Program-made: the position numbers and the translations under genes | The notes under the pieces: generated by a model | The model's input: the letters and a program-made list of their open reading frames with translations, nothing else | What the model was told of the DNA's origin: nothing | Database searches by the model: none | Source: Candidatus Geocrenenecus sp. JGI 0000106-J15 | GTDB lineage: Archaea; Thermoproteota; Nitrososphaeria_A; Caldarchaeales; Wolframiiraptoraceae | Length of the DNA: 8,733 nucleotides | Assembly: GCA_000405685.1 (NCBI GenBank) | Contig: ASPF01000033.1 | Location: 1-8,733 of the forward strand | Direction: 5' to 3' | In this document: piece by piece, positions 1 to 5,434 of the stretch | How the letters are laid out: every line of letters starts with the position of its first letter | Numbering within the stretch: the first letter of the stretch is position 1

Positions 1-191
1 AAGCTAAAATCAAGAACTAGATAATATTTCGATCAGAAATAATACATGATCCTTCTCAGAATACTTAACATGAGATTACGAGATATACTATATAATCATG
101 CAGAAGAATAACAGTGGAAACATCTTACCGTAACCTAAAAACTAATCAATCAAGCCAATATAGAACTAGAATAAAACCGTTGGGAAATAAG

Positions 192-200
192 TTAAATAAT
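192..200 (+). promoter_or_regulatory. TATA-like box for the 38-residue ORF
   Basis: TTAAATAAT lies in an AT-rich stretch. Taking the usual archaeal spacing of about 25 bp, transcription would start near 222, leaving a leader of about 20 nt that carries the GGAGG site at 230-234 before the TTG start at 242. The spacing is what supports the call; the sequence alone would be weak in DNA this AT-rich. Confidence 0.4.
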
Positions 201-229
201 ATTCTCTAGGAGATCTTCTATGTTTAGAT

Positions 230-234
230 GGAGG
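230..234 (+). promoter_or_regulatory. Ribosome binding site deciding a TTG start
   Basis: GGAGG is followed by a 7-nt spacer and then TTG at 242. The same 7-nt spacing is seen at the two clear Shine-Dalgarno starts elsewhere in the window (4538 and 4193 on the minus strand). The nearby ATG codons at 220 and 228 open frames of only 11 and 25 codons, and neither has a properly placed site. Confidence 0.6.
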
Positions 235-241
235 AAGTGGA

Positions 242-358
242 TTGCCGCAGAATAAGAAAGAATTTGATGACAAGATGTGGGATAATATCATCTTCTCTGA
301 AGTAGTAAGCCCTAATAAGAAAAAGAAGAAGAGGAAACCCCAGTCAGCTCATACATGA
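242..358 (+). CDS. Small basic protein, 38 residues, function unknown
   Basis: I do not recognise this protein. The TTG-initiated frame gives 38 residues: an acidic/aromatic N-terminal half (EFDDKMWDNIIF at about 7-18), then a strongly basic stretch (five lysines, Arg, Lys at 26-32) and a polar tail ending in SAHT. It has no cysteines and no membrane segment. A correctly spaced GGAGG site, a plausible TATA box upstream and a T-rich tract downstream support it, and its codon use (AAG, GAT, ATC, GTA) resembles the neighbouring genes. The basic tail suggests binding to nucleic acid or ribosome, but that is inference. It stands alone, upstream of the convergently transcribed lysY. Confidence 0.55.
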   Translation: MPQNKKEFDDKMWDNIIFSEVVSPNKKKKKRKPQSAHT

Positions 359-465
359 TGTAACAACATTTATCAATCCTATATGACGCTTCTTCATTAC
401 TTAAAAATCTCGAGCTACTATTCCATGCAACTACAAGAAGATACATTTAAAGTAGTACATCATGC

Positions 466-502
466 TTACTCTTTATTCTTCATCTAATATTTTGTTTTCT
501 CT
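466..502 (+). terminator. T-rich tract, possible archaeal terminator of the small ORF
   Basis: The plus strand here is dominated by T and C, with runs such as ATATTTTG and GTTTTCTC. Archaeal RNA polymerase terminates at T-rich tracts without needing a hairpin. The tract lies about 110 nt downstream of the 38-residue ORF and is among the most T-rich plus-strand stretches outside genes in this window. Confidence 0.35.
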
Positions 503-531
503 AAAACGAGTTAGATTGGAAAACCTATTAA

Positions 532-558
532 ATCGATGAAGAGATCTCTATCGATGAA
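532..558. repeat. Paired 9-bp direct repeat flanking a palindrome
   Basis: ATCGATGAA occurs at 532-540 and again at 550-558. Between and overlapping them is the perfect 10-bp palindrome AGAGATCTCT (540-549). Because ATCGAT is itself a palindrome, the segment can also fold as a bulged hairpin (532-537 pairing with 550-555). It lies about 65 bp beyond the lysY stop codon, so it could be a 3' processing or termination element, or a protein binding site. No family is recognised. Confidence 0.55.
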
Positions 559-623
559 TAAAATATGGTAAACTCTTAAACTTCTCTAACATTATTAAGA
601 TTTAACTAGTTTAAAGATCAATG

Positions 624-1676
624 TTATATCGGTCTTAGGGGTGGAGCATCTATCCCTATCTTCTCTTCAAGTCCAAGCATAATATTCATGCATTGGACAG
701 CTTGACCTGCTGCACCTTTAACTAGGTTATCTATTGCACAGAAAGACACTACTCCGATGTCTTGATATACTATAGCTTTAACATCAGCATAATTAGATCC
801 TATCACATTTACTGGGTCAGGATACTTGAATAATCCTTCACCGACAATTCTTACAAATGGTTCACTACCATATCTCTTAGCATATATTCTTCTAAGAGTA
901 TTATCGTCAATGTTCTGCTGGGTTAACCATGTATGGCATGTTGCGAGGGCTCCTCTTACAGCTCCAACAGCATGGGGAACAAACATTATATTTATTTTCT
1001 CTTTTGAGAAGTAGCTTAGCTCTTGTATTATCTCAGCTACATGTCTATGTCCTTCTACACTGTATGGTCTCATAACGTTTGCTCTCTCAGGATGATGTGA
1101 GCCTAGATTCGGTTTACGTCCAGCTTCACTACTACCTACTTTAACATCAACTACTATATGCTCTACATCGATAATATTTGATTCAACTAGAGGTGATAAT
1201 GCAAGTATAGATGCAGTCGCATTACATCCAGGGCAGGCAACCAAATCTGTATTCTTTATCTCTCCTCTATGTATTTCAGGTAAACCGTAAACAGCTCTAG
1301 AAAGAAGATCTAGAGCTTCATGCCTCATCCCATACCATACCTCATAATCTCTTGGATTCTTAAGCCTAAAGTCTGGGCTAAGATCTACGATCTTCAATCC
1401 ATTCTCTAGAAGCTTAGGTGTAATCTTCTGAGAGACACCTGATGGCGTATTTATAAAGACGAGATCGCATTTTGAAGTTAACTCATCTATTGATACATCT
1501 GTAAATCTAAGGTTAGAATAGTGTCTCCTCAGGTTTACATGGATGTATGATATCGGTTTCCCAGCAAATTCTCTAGAAGTGGCCACGGTTACTTCAACCT
1601 CAGGATGAGTAGACAGTATTCTCAGTAATTCTCCTCCAGTGTAACCACTTGCACCGACTACTCCAACCTTAATCAT
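624..1676 (-). CDS. lysY: LysY: LysW-aminoadipate/glutamate semialdehyde dehydrogenase (phosphate reductase)
   Basis: This is an NADPH-dependent reductase of the ArgC family. It converts LysW-aminoadipyl 6-phosphate (and, if the pathway is shared, LysW-glutamyl 5-phosphate) to the semialdehyde in the cytoplasm. The 350 residues match the family length. An N-terminal Rossmann fold carries GASGYTGGE (8-16). The catalytic cysteine is C151 in ACPGCNATA (147-155), and the substrate-domain motif GHRHVAEI (209-216) supplies the expected histidine. KGAAGQAVQ (320-328) is the conserved C-terminal nucleotide-site helix. No Shine-Dalgarno site precedes the ATG at 1676; a TATA-like box at 1697-1705 is placed for leaderless transcription. 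It diverges from lysZ. The choice of LysY over ArgC rests on lysW, lysX, lysZ and lysK in the same window; the sequence alone would not settle it. Confidence 0.93.
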   Translation of the reverse strand: MIKVGVVGASGYTGGELLRILSTHPEVEVTVATSREFAGKPISYIHVNLRRHYSNLRFTDVSIDELTSKCDLVFINTPSGVSQKITPKLLENGLKIVDLSPDFRLKNPRDYEVWYGMRHEALDLLSRAVYGLPEIHRGEIKNTDLVACPGCNATASILALSPLVESNIIDVEHIVVDVKVGSSEAGRKPNLGSHHPERANVMRPYSVEGHRHVAEIIQELSYFSKEKINIMFVPHAVGAVRGALATCHTWLTQQNIDDNTLRRIYAKRYGSEPFVRIVGEGLFKYPDPVNVIGSNYADVKAIVYQDIGVVSFCAIDNLVKGAAGQAVQCMNIMLGLEEKIGIDAPPLRPI

Positions 1677-1696
1677 CGGGAAACCTAGAATACTGG

Positions 1697-1705
1697 CTAT
1701 ATTTC
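1697..1705 (-). promoter_or_regulatory. TATA-like box of lysY
   Basis: Read on the minus strand this is GAAATATAG. Its centre is about 25 bp upstream of the lysY ATG at 1676, so the transcript would start at or within a few bases of the start codon. That agrees with the absence of a Shine-Dalgarno site. Confidence 0.35.
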
Positions 1706-1770
1706 AGGCTTACCTAGCTCATCAAGATTATGAATGAAAAATAGATGAAATATACTGATAAGATAAAAAG

Positions 1771-1778
1771 TTAATATC
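1771..1778 (+). promoter_or_regulatory. TATA-like box of lysZ
   Basis: TTAATATC is centred about 30 bp before the lysZ ATG at 1805, giving a leader of only a few bases. The sequence before the ATG (CTTCAAGCG) has no Shine-Dalgarno match. An alternative box is the A-rich AGATAAAAAG at 1761-1770, which would give a leader of about 12 nt. Confidence 0.3.
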
Positions 1779-1804
1779 TAGCATTAAACAGTAATCTTCA
1801 AGCG

Positions 1805-2611
1805 ATGTCTTTGATAGTTGTAAAAGCTGGTGGAAGAGCACTCGAACAGAATATTGACAACATATTGAAGAGTATTGCTGTTAGAGTCTCTAAAGGATTG
1901 AAGATAATCTTTGTTCATGGTGGAGGAGACGTTGTAACAAAATATGAAACCTTGATGGGTGTAGAGCCGGCGTTTGTTGTCTCGCCACAAGGTATAAGGA
2001 GTAGGTATACAGATGAGAGGGAGCTTGAAGTCTACGTAATGGTTATGGCTGGAAAGATAAACAAGGAGATAGTTGCTAAGTTAAATATGCTGGGTGTAAA
2101 AGCTTTAGGATTAACAGGAGTAGACGGCGGCTTCATGAAAGCAGAAAGAAAGAAGAAGATTGTAATCATAGATGAAAATAATAGGAAAAAGATTATACCT
2201 GGAGGATACACAGGAACGATAAAAGAAGTTGAGACAAGGCTTCTCATAACGCTTCTCAATCAAGGATATCTACCAGTAGTTGCACCAATAGCGTTCGGAG
2301 AAGAAGGAGAATTACTAAATGTAGACGCTGACCAAGCAGCTGGAAAAATAGCTGAATCCACATTAGCTGAAAAACTACTTATACTTACAGATGTTGAAGG
2401 CGTATTAATTGAAGAGAAACTAGCCAAGAAAATAAAAGTTGATGAAGTAGACATGTTAAAGTCAAGGATAGGTTTTGGAATGAATAGGAAGGTCTTAATG
2501 TGTGCTAGGGTACTACAATCAGGAGTAAAAGAATCAATAATATCTTCAGGGTTAACTGAAGATCCATTAAAAGCTTTAGATGAAGATATAGGTACTAAAA
2601 TAATCCTTTAA
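1805..2611 (+). CDS. lysZ: LysZ: LysW-aminoadipate/glutamate kinase
   Basis: This is an amino-acid kinase of the N-acetylglutamate kinase (ArgB) family. It uses ATP to phosphorylate the side-chain carboxyl of LysW-bound 2-aminoadipate (or glutamate), supplying LysY. At 268 residues it is typical. Motifs in order: VVKAGG with K7, HGGG (38-41) for phosphate binding, SRYTD (66-70) at the substrate pocket, GLTGVDGG (102-109), GGYTG (133-137), NVDAD (172-176) and GMNRK with K229 near the ATP phosphates. The RYTD-type pocket sequence and the neighbourhood favour LysZ over ArgB. The gene diverges from lysY, appears leaderless, and ends 40 bp before the convergent radical SAM gene. Whether it also serves arginine synthesis cannot be read from the sequence. 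Confidence 0.93.
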   Translation: MSLIVVKAGGRALEQNIDNILKSIAVRVSKGLKIIFVHGGGDVVTKYETLMGVEPAFVVSPQGIRSRYTDERELEVYVMVMAGKINKEIVAKLNMLGVKALGLTGVDGGFMKAERKKKIVIIDENNRKKIIPGGYTGTIKEVETRLLITLLNQGYLPVVAPIAFGEEGELLNVDADQAAGKIAESTLAEKLLILTDVEGVLIEEKLAKKIKVDEVDMLKSRIGFGMNRKVLMCARVLQSGVKESIISSGLTEDPLKALDEDIGTKIIL

Positions 2612-2651
2612 CTAAGCTTGTAATAGATGTTTTCAATGGTATAACTAAAAA

Positions 2652-4193
2652 CTATCTCATGATCGGTGTAGCTGATGCATGAATAGATGTTAACCCAAGT
2701 TTTCTTTCAATCATCCTACTTTTCCACTTTACATACTTTAAGAATGTTTTAAGCATGAATCTTAGAGGAGCTGTAGTAGGTTTATTTAAGTAGAACTTGT
2801 TTATTATGTCTTCCGCCCAATGTACAGAATGCCATAAACATCTTCTCATAACTTCAACATGTTCATCAGTAATCTTGATATCAGTAAACCAGTCCTTATT
2901 CTTTAATAAGCCCATCGGTACAAAAAACATTGGAACGATCAGCGACCTGTAAGGTCTAAGCCTATCTATCAGCTCTGCAGTCTGAGCTAGATCTTCAGGT
3001 GTCTCTTCTGGTAAACCAAGTATTATCGTTGCTGCGGGTACAATGTTGTTTTCATGCATTATCATGAAAGCATCTTCAACTATTTGTGGCCATGATTCAG
3101 GAGAGTATGGAAGAGACTTGGCAGGCATAATCTTCTTAGCCAGCCTTGGAGACCCGGTCTCTAATCCAACCTCTACACCTAGATAGCTCTGAACACCATT
3201 ACTCTTAACAATCTCCATTATCTTCGAGACGAGTTTATATTTTTCTTCAGCATTCTTTATGGCTGCAAGGCTTGCGTGACTCCAAGCGATCTCTCTAAGA
3301 TGCTTCCTTGCAACTTGATGAAGCTTTATTAAAGCATCTGGATTAATATTTATTCCACGTGAACCATATAGTAAAACATCTTCAGAGTGGAGTATGCCGT
3401 TCCTAACACCCTGCTCAACATTAACCATTATCTCTTTCTCAATCTTCTCTAGAGGTATATGTCTAAGACTTCTAAGAGTTACTGAGCAGAATCTGCAACC
3501 TCTAGGGCATCCACGCATAATCTCGACAAGCCCATTTATACTAGCATACTTTATCAATGGAATCTCATCAGTAGTTGGAACATCCCTAGGTCCTACGAAG
3601 ATATATCTTGGAAGAGGCTCATCATTAAAGACTTTTCTAACTAAGTCTAATACTATTCTTTCTCCTTCTCCATCGACCACGGTATCTACCATCCATCTAG
3701 TCCAAAGGTCTATCTTGTAGAGCCACTGCCAAGCAGATGGTCCTCCAACAATAATCTTTAATCCTCTCTTCTTTGCCTCGCTTATAGCAGGCTTCTCCAT
3801 GAATTTCTTAAAGCTTCTAGCATTAACAGGCTCTTTCTTAGTAATGACCCACCATTCACTACTCGGTGGGCAGAGTGCAAAATAATCATGATGACTTAAC
3901 ATTAGGATCTTCGCATTAGGTAGATATTTATCTACAAAATCAGGATCTATTACTGCAGCATTATATCCATGGTCTAGGAGTAAAGCCTCGAGCTTTCTTA
4001 AAGCATATGGAGCTTGCCATGGTCTTCCTCTTTCATCGGTCTTCATCTTCGGTGCAGCTATCCACATCCATAAATCTTCAGGCATGCCTATAGCTGGACC
4101 AGTGGCCATAAACCCTAGAAACTCTTTACCATGATGGTTAGACATCATCGTTCTATCTGTTGTTAAAATTATGTCAATCTTTTCAGCAGACAC
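2652..4193 (-). CDS. Radical SAM protein with N-terminal B12-binding-like domain, function unknown
   Basis: This 513-residue protein has a radical SAM core with CPRGCRFC (229-236); C229, C233 and C236 would hold the [4Fe-4S] cluster that cleaves S-adenosylmethionine. Residues 1 to about 215 resemble the cobalamin-binding-type domain of COG1032 proteins, with VVDGEGE (172-178) at the usual linker, but no DxHxxG motif, so base-off cobalamin binding is doubtful. GLETGSPRLAKKI (343-355) and ILGLPEETPED (391-401) are standard core motifs. About 110 further residues end the protein, with no TRAM domain, which argues against a methylthiotransferase. The GTG start is fixed by GGAGGT 7 nt upstream; the overlapping ATG opens a frame that stops after eight codons. 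It follows the 113-residue gene by 3 nt. Its reaction is unknown; lipid-modifying relatives such as GDGT ring synthases are one possibility. Confidence 0.85.
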   Translation of the reverse strand: MSAEKIDIILTTDRTMMSNHHGKEFLGFMATGPAIGMPEDLWMWIAAPKMKTDERGRPWQAPYALRKLEALLLDHGYNAAVIDPDFVDKYLPNAKILMLSHHDYFALCPPSSEWWVITKKEPVNARSFKKFMEKPAISEAKKRGLKIIVGGPSAWQWLYKIDLWTRWMVDTVVDGEGERIVLDLVRKVFNDEPLPRYIFVGPRDVPTTDEIPLIKYASINGLVEIMRGCPRGCRFCSVTLRSLRHIPLEKIEKEIMVNVEQGVRNGILHSEDVLLYGSRGININPDALIKLHQVARKHLREIAWSHASLAAIKNAEEKYKLVSKIMEIVKSNGVQSYLGVEVGLETGSPRLAKKIMPAKSLPYSPESWPQIVEDAFMIMHENNIVPAATIILGLPEETPEDLAQTAELIDRLRPYRSLIVPMFFVPMGLLKNKDWFTDIKITDEHVEVMRRCLWHSVHWAEDIINKFYLNKPTTAPLRFMLKTFLKYVKWKSRMIERKLGLTSIHASATPIMR

Positions 4194-4196
4194 ATG

Positions 4197-4538
4197 CTAC
4201 ACCTCCACTATCTTTATCTTCTCACTAAGAGGGATCTCCAAGCCTCCTCTATTTTTTATTACTACTATTTCATCTTCAGCTGATTTAATATCTCTTTCTA
4301 AATCTTCCACCAACTTCTCTTCTATTACTATGCTTAAACTAGTATTCTGTAGAAGTATTCTTCTAACATATGCTATATATGATAAATCTTGTATATTCTT
4401 AAGATAAAATCTTAATCTAACTCTTCCTATAGCTTTACTAGAATAATTAACTAGACATTCAATTATCCTGTCTACACCGTCTTCATTTATCTCTCCAACA
4501 TACCAAACATTATAGAATCTTTGATCTAGGATGGTCAT
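4197..4538 (-). CDS. Conserved-looking 113-residue protein in operon with the radical SAM gene
   Basis: I do not recognise this protein. From the ATG at 4538 it has 113 residues, with no cysteines except one near residue 28, no signal peptide and no membrane segment. Alternating hydrophobic residues (RVRLRFYL, LSIVIEE, EIVVIKN, KIKIVEV) suggest an alpha/beta fold, with a charged helix EEKLVEDLERDIKSAEDE in the second half. A GTG at 4553 would add five residues, but the GGGGAG site (4546-4551) overlaps that codon and stands exactly 7 nt before the ATG at 4538, so the shorter form is preferred. Its stop is 3 nt before the radical SAM start, so the two are co-transcribed and probably act together, perhaps as a partner or substrate protein. 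Confidence 0.75.
   Translation of the reverse strand: MTILDQRFYNVWYVGEINEDGVDRIIECLVNYSSKAIGRVRLRFYLKNIQDLSYIAYVRRILLQNTSLSIVIEEKLVEDLERDIKSAEDEIVVIKNRGGLEIPLSEKIKIVEV
4201..4206 (-). promoter_or_regulatory. Ribosome binding site deciding the GTG start of the radical SAM gene
   Basis: On the minus strand this reads GGAGGT, 7 nt before GTG at 4193. It lies inside the last codons of the upstream 113-residue gene, so the two genes are translationally close. It excludes the out-of-frame ATG at 4195, whose frame stops after eight codons. Confidence 0.75.
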
Positions 4539-4545
4539 CGGCATA

Positions 4546-4551
4546 CTCCCC
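4546..4551 (-). promoter_or_regulatory. Ribosome binding site deciding the ATG start at 4538
   Basis: On the minus strand GGGGAG stands 7 nt before ATG 4538. The alternative GTG at 4553 overlaps this site, and the ATG at 4544 is only 1 nt away from it, so both are poor choices. Confidence 0.6.
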
Positions 4552-4580
4552 ACTTATTTAGAAGAGATCTAGAAAGCACT

Positions 4581-4588
4581 CTATAAAA
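4581..4588 (-). promoter_or_regulatory. TATA-like box of the radical SAM operon
   Basis: The minus strand reads TTTTATAG, preceded by GGTAAAA. About 25 bp downstream transcription would begin near 4559, giving a leader of about 21 nt that contains the GGGGAG site before the ATG at 4538. Confidence 0.45.
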
Positions 4589-4682
4589 TTTTACCTACTT
4601 CTTCACCGGCAATAAACTATATGCTGTTAAACTCATATATCTAAGTAGGTCCCATGAACTTAAGTACTTTAAAGATAAATCA

Positions 4683-4703
4683 ATTCTAGACCTAAATTAG
4701 AAT
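4683..4703. promoter_or_regulatory. Inverted repeat upstream of the lysW promoter, possible operator
   Basis: Perfect 6-bp arms ATTCTA (4683-4688) and TAGAAT (4698-4703) are separated by 9 bp, so the arm centres lie 15 bp apart. The dyad ends 8 bp before the lysW TATA-like box, a position where an Lrp-type regulator such as the Sulfolobus lysine regulator LysM could act. The regulator link is inference; no regulator gene is in the window. Confidence 0.35.
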
Positions 4704-4711
4704 AATCTAAG

Positions 4712-4719
4712 TATATATT
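4712..4719 (+). promoter_or_regulatory. TATA-like box of lysW
   Basis: TATATATT predicts a transcription start near 4741 and a leader of about 44 nt containing the AGAGGT site. A second AT-rich candidate (TAATATATT, 4743-4751) would give a leader of about 10 nt that starts just before or at the ribosome binding site and is less likely. Confidence 0.45.
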
Positions 4720-4770
4720 GAGCCGCCATCATAGAGATACGGTAATATATTCCTACATAGAGTTTCGTTT

Positions 4771-4776
4771 AGAGGT
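4771..4776 (+). promoter_or_regulatory. Ribosome binding site deciding the GTG start of lysW
   Basis: AGAGGT is placed 8 nt before GTG 4785. This is the only start codon in frame between the upstream stop (TAG 4770-4772) and the first zinc-finger cysteine. A second GTG at 4780 is out of frame. Confidence 0.6.
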
Positions 4777-4784
4777 TACGTGGA

Positions 4785-4961
4785 GTGCGGAAGTTAGAAT
4801 GCCCAGTATGTGGTGGACTCTTAGAGATACCTGATGATGCTGTTTCAGGAGAACTATTTGAACATGATGAGTGTGGTGCTCAGCTCGAGCTTGAAGTAGA
4901 TGAAAGTGGAAACTATAAACTTAGAGAAGCTGAAGAGATCTCAGAAGATTGGGGAGAATGA
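4785..4961 (+). CDS. lysW: LysW: amino-group carrier protein for lysine/arginine biosynthesis
   Basis: This 58-residue acidic protein is the carrier to which LysX attaches 2-aminoadipate or glutamate; LysZ, LysY and LysJ then act on the bound substrate. A TFIIB-like zinc knuckle is formed by C6 and C9 (CPVC) and by H27 and C30 (HDEC), followed by GAQLE (31-35). The protein ends in EDWGE, the family's hallmark; the terminal glutamate E58 receives the amino acid through its side-chain carboxyl. A His at the third zinc position is the variant I recall from Sulfolobus, in contrast to the four-Cys Thermus protein. The GTG start follows AGAGGT by 8 nt and leaves five residues before the first cysteine, as usual. 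It is the first lys gene rightward from the promoter shared with the divergent radical SAM operon. Confidence 0.96.
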   Translation: MRKLECPVCGGLLEIPDDAVSGELFEHDECGAQLELEVDESGNYKLREAEEISEDWGE

Positions 4962-5045
4962 TCAGCAGAACCAAAGTAAATGAATAATCAAAGAAGGAGA
5001 AGCCCCAAGTCAAGACATCTATTACTTCTATTTGTATTGCTCCGA

Positions 5046-5216
5046 CTAGTTAAGTAATCTTTTCTCTAGAATTCTAATAGAAGAGTCTTCTAAGAAAGAT
5101 GTAATACTTTCTTCATTATACTCAATGTATTGTCTTAGTTTTGTAAGTTTAAAGACTTCTATAAGAGTTATATAATGTTCTTGATCCTCTTCTACTTCAT
5201 AGAATCGGATGCAGAT
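5046..5216 (-). pseudogene. Possible decayed gene remnant, C-terminal part
   Basis: A minus-strand frame is open for 56 codons before its TAG at 5046-5048, with protein-like composition: acidic YEVEEDQEHY, amphipathic FKLTKLRQYIEYNEE and a final RILEKRLLN. It has no ATG, GTG or TTG near its start. Directly upstream a TGA (5217-5219) interrupts the same frame, which then continues open with TPAEEIESTRHIHIIKA (about 5220-5275). Further upstream another minus frame reads SNKSIREVIRIMEKIVRI. This pattern fits a small gene broken by a point stop and a frameshift. I cannot name the family, and chance open frames in AT-rich DNA remain possible. Confidence 0.3.
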
Positions 5217-5398
5217 TCAGAGGATTAACCTGGCTTTAATTATGTGGATATGTCTAGTAGACTCTATCTCTTCAGCAGGCGTTACTTGATTTTACATTAT
5301 AAGTTGTACGAAGGAAGGAGTAGGTTTACCATTTTACCTGATATTCTATGTGGAATACGTACAATTTTTTCCATAATTCGTATAACTTCTCGAATAGA

Positions 5399-5405
5399 TT
5401 TATTA
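5399..5405 (+). promoter_or_regulatory. TATA-like box of lysX
   Basis: TTTATTA is centred about 33 bp before the lysX ATG, predicting a leader of a few bases. No Shine-Dalgarno site precedes the ATG (TATTTGTATAA), in keeping with a leaderless or nearly leaderless transcript separate from that of lysW. Confidence 0.3.
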
Positions 5406-5434
5406 GAATCGGATTTTGTATACTATTTGTATAA

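Larger units (their letters stand above)
1..241. other. Non-coding region upstream of the small ORF; no gene seen
   Basis: I find no convincing gene here in any frame. The longest ATG-initiated plus-strand frame near the left edge (46-111) encodes only 21 residues and has no ribosome binding site. The one interpretable element is the TATA-like box plus Shine-Dalgarno site at the right end, which serves the small ORF starting at 242. The left part could be the tail of a gene outside the window, but all three plus frames meet a stop within about 25 bases of the edge. Confidence 0.5.
359..623. other. Intergenic region between small ORF and lysY; repeat and T-rich tract only
   Basis: No gene is evident. 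A plus-strand frame at 383-487 would encode 34 residues but has no ribosome binding site or promoter and lacks the composition of a real protein. The region holds a T-rich plus-strand tract (466-502) and a repeat/hairpin (532-558), both listed separately. Convergent transcripts from the small ORF and lysY would both end here. Confidence 0.5.
4962..5434. other. 473-bp lysW-lysX gap with no intact gene
   Basis: No intact gene is supported. The plus-strand frame 5244-5444 (66 residues, overlapping lysX by 10 nt) has no ribosome binding site and an unremarkable basic/hydrophobic composition. A 25-residue plus frame at 4980-5057 is hydrophobic but also lacks start signals. On the minus strand, open segments with coding-like character are interrupted by stops and a frame change (listed as a possible pseudogene). 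The lysX promoter lies at the right end. Confidence 0.5.

Noticed and set aside
265..300. TGATGA followed by CTGA, resembling box C and box D of an archaeal guide RNA
   Set aside because: The base before TGATGA is T where a purine is expected, there is no internal D'/C' pair, and the stretch lies inside the 38-residue coding frame.
383..487. 34-codon plus-strand ATG frame
   Set aside because: No ribosome binding site, no clear promoter, and its end overlaps the T-rich tract; best explained as chance.
4990..5014. Resemblance to 322-346 (both read AAGAAG, then A/G-rich sequence, CCCC and AGTCA), raising the idea of a repeat or an IS200/IS605-type end
   Set aside because: Only short shared blocks, no GGGG partner to form the expected hairpin in either copy, and no transposase or TnpB gene nearby.
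4980..5057. 25-residue plus-strand frame with a basic start and a leucine-rich stretch, like a tiny membrane peptide
   Set aside because: No Shine-Dalgarno site or promoter of its own; too short to judge by composition and overlaps the end of the minus-strand remnant.
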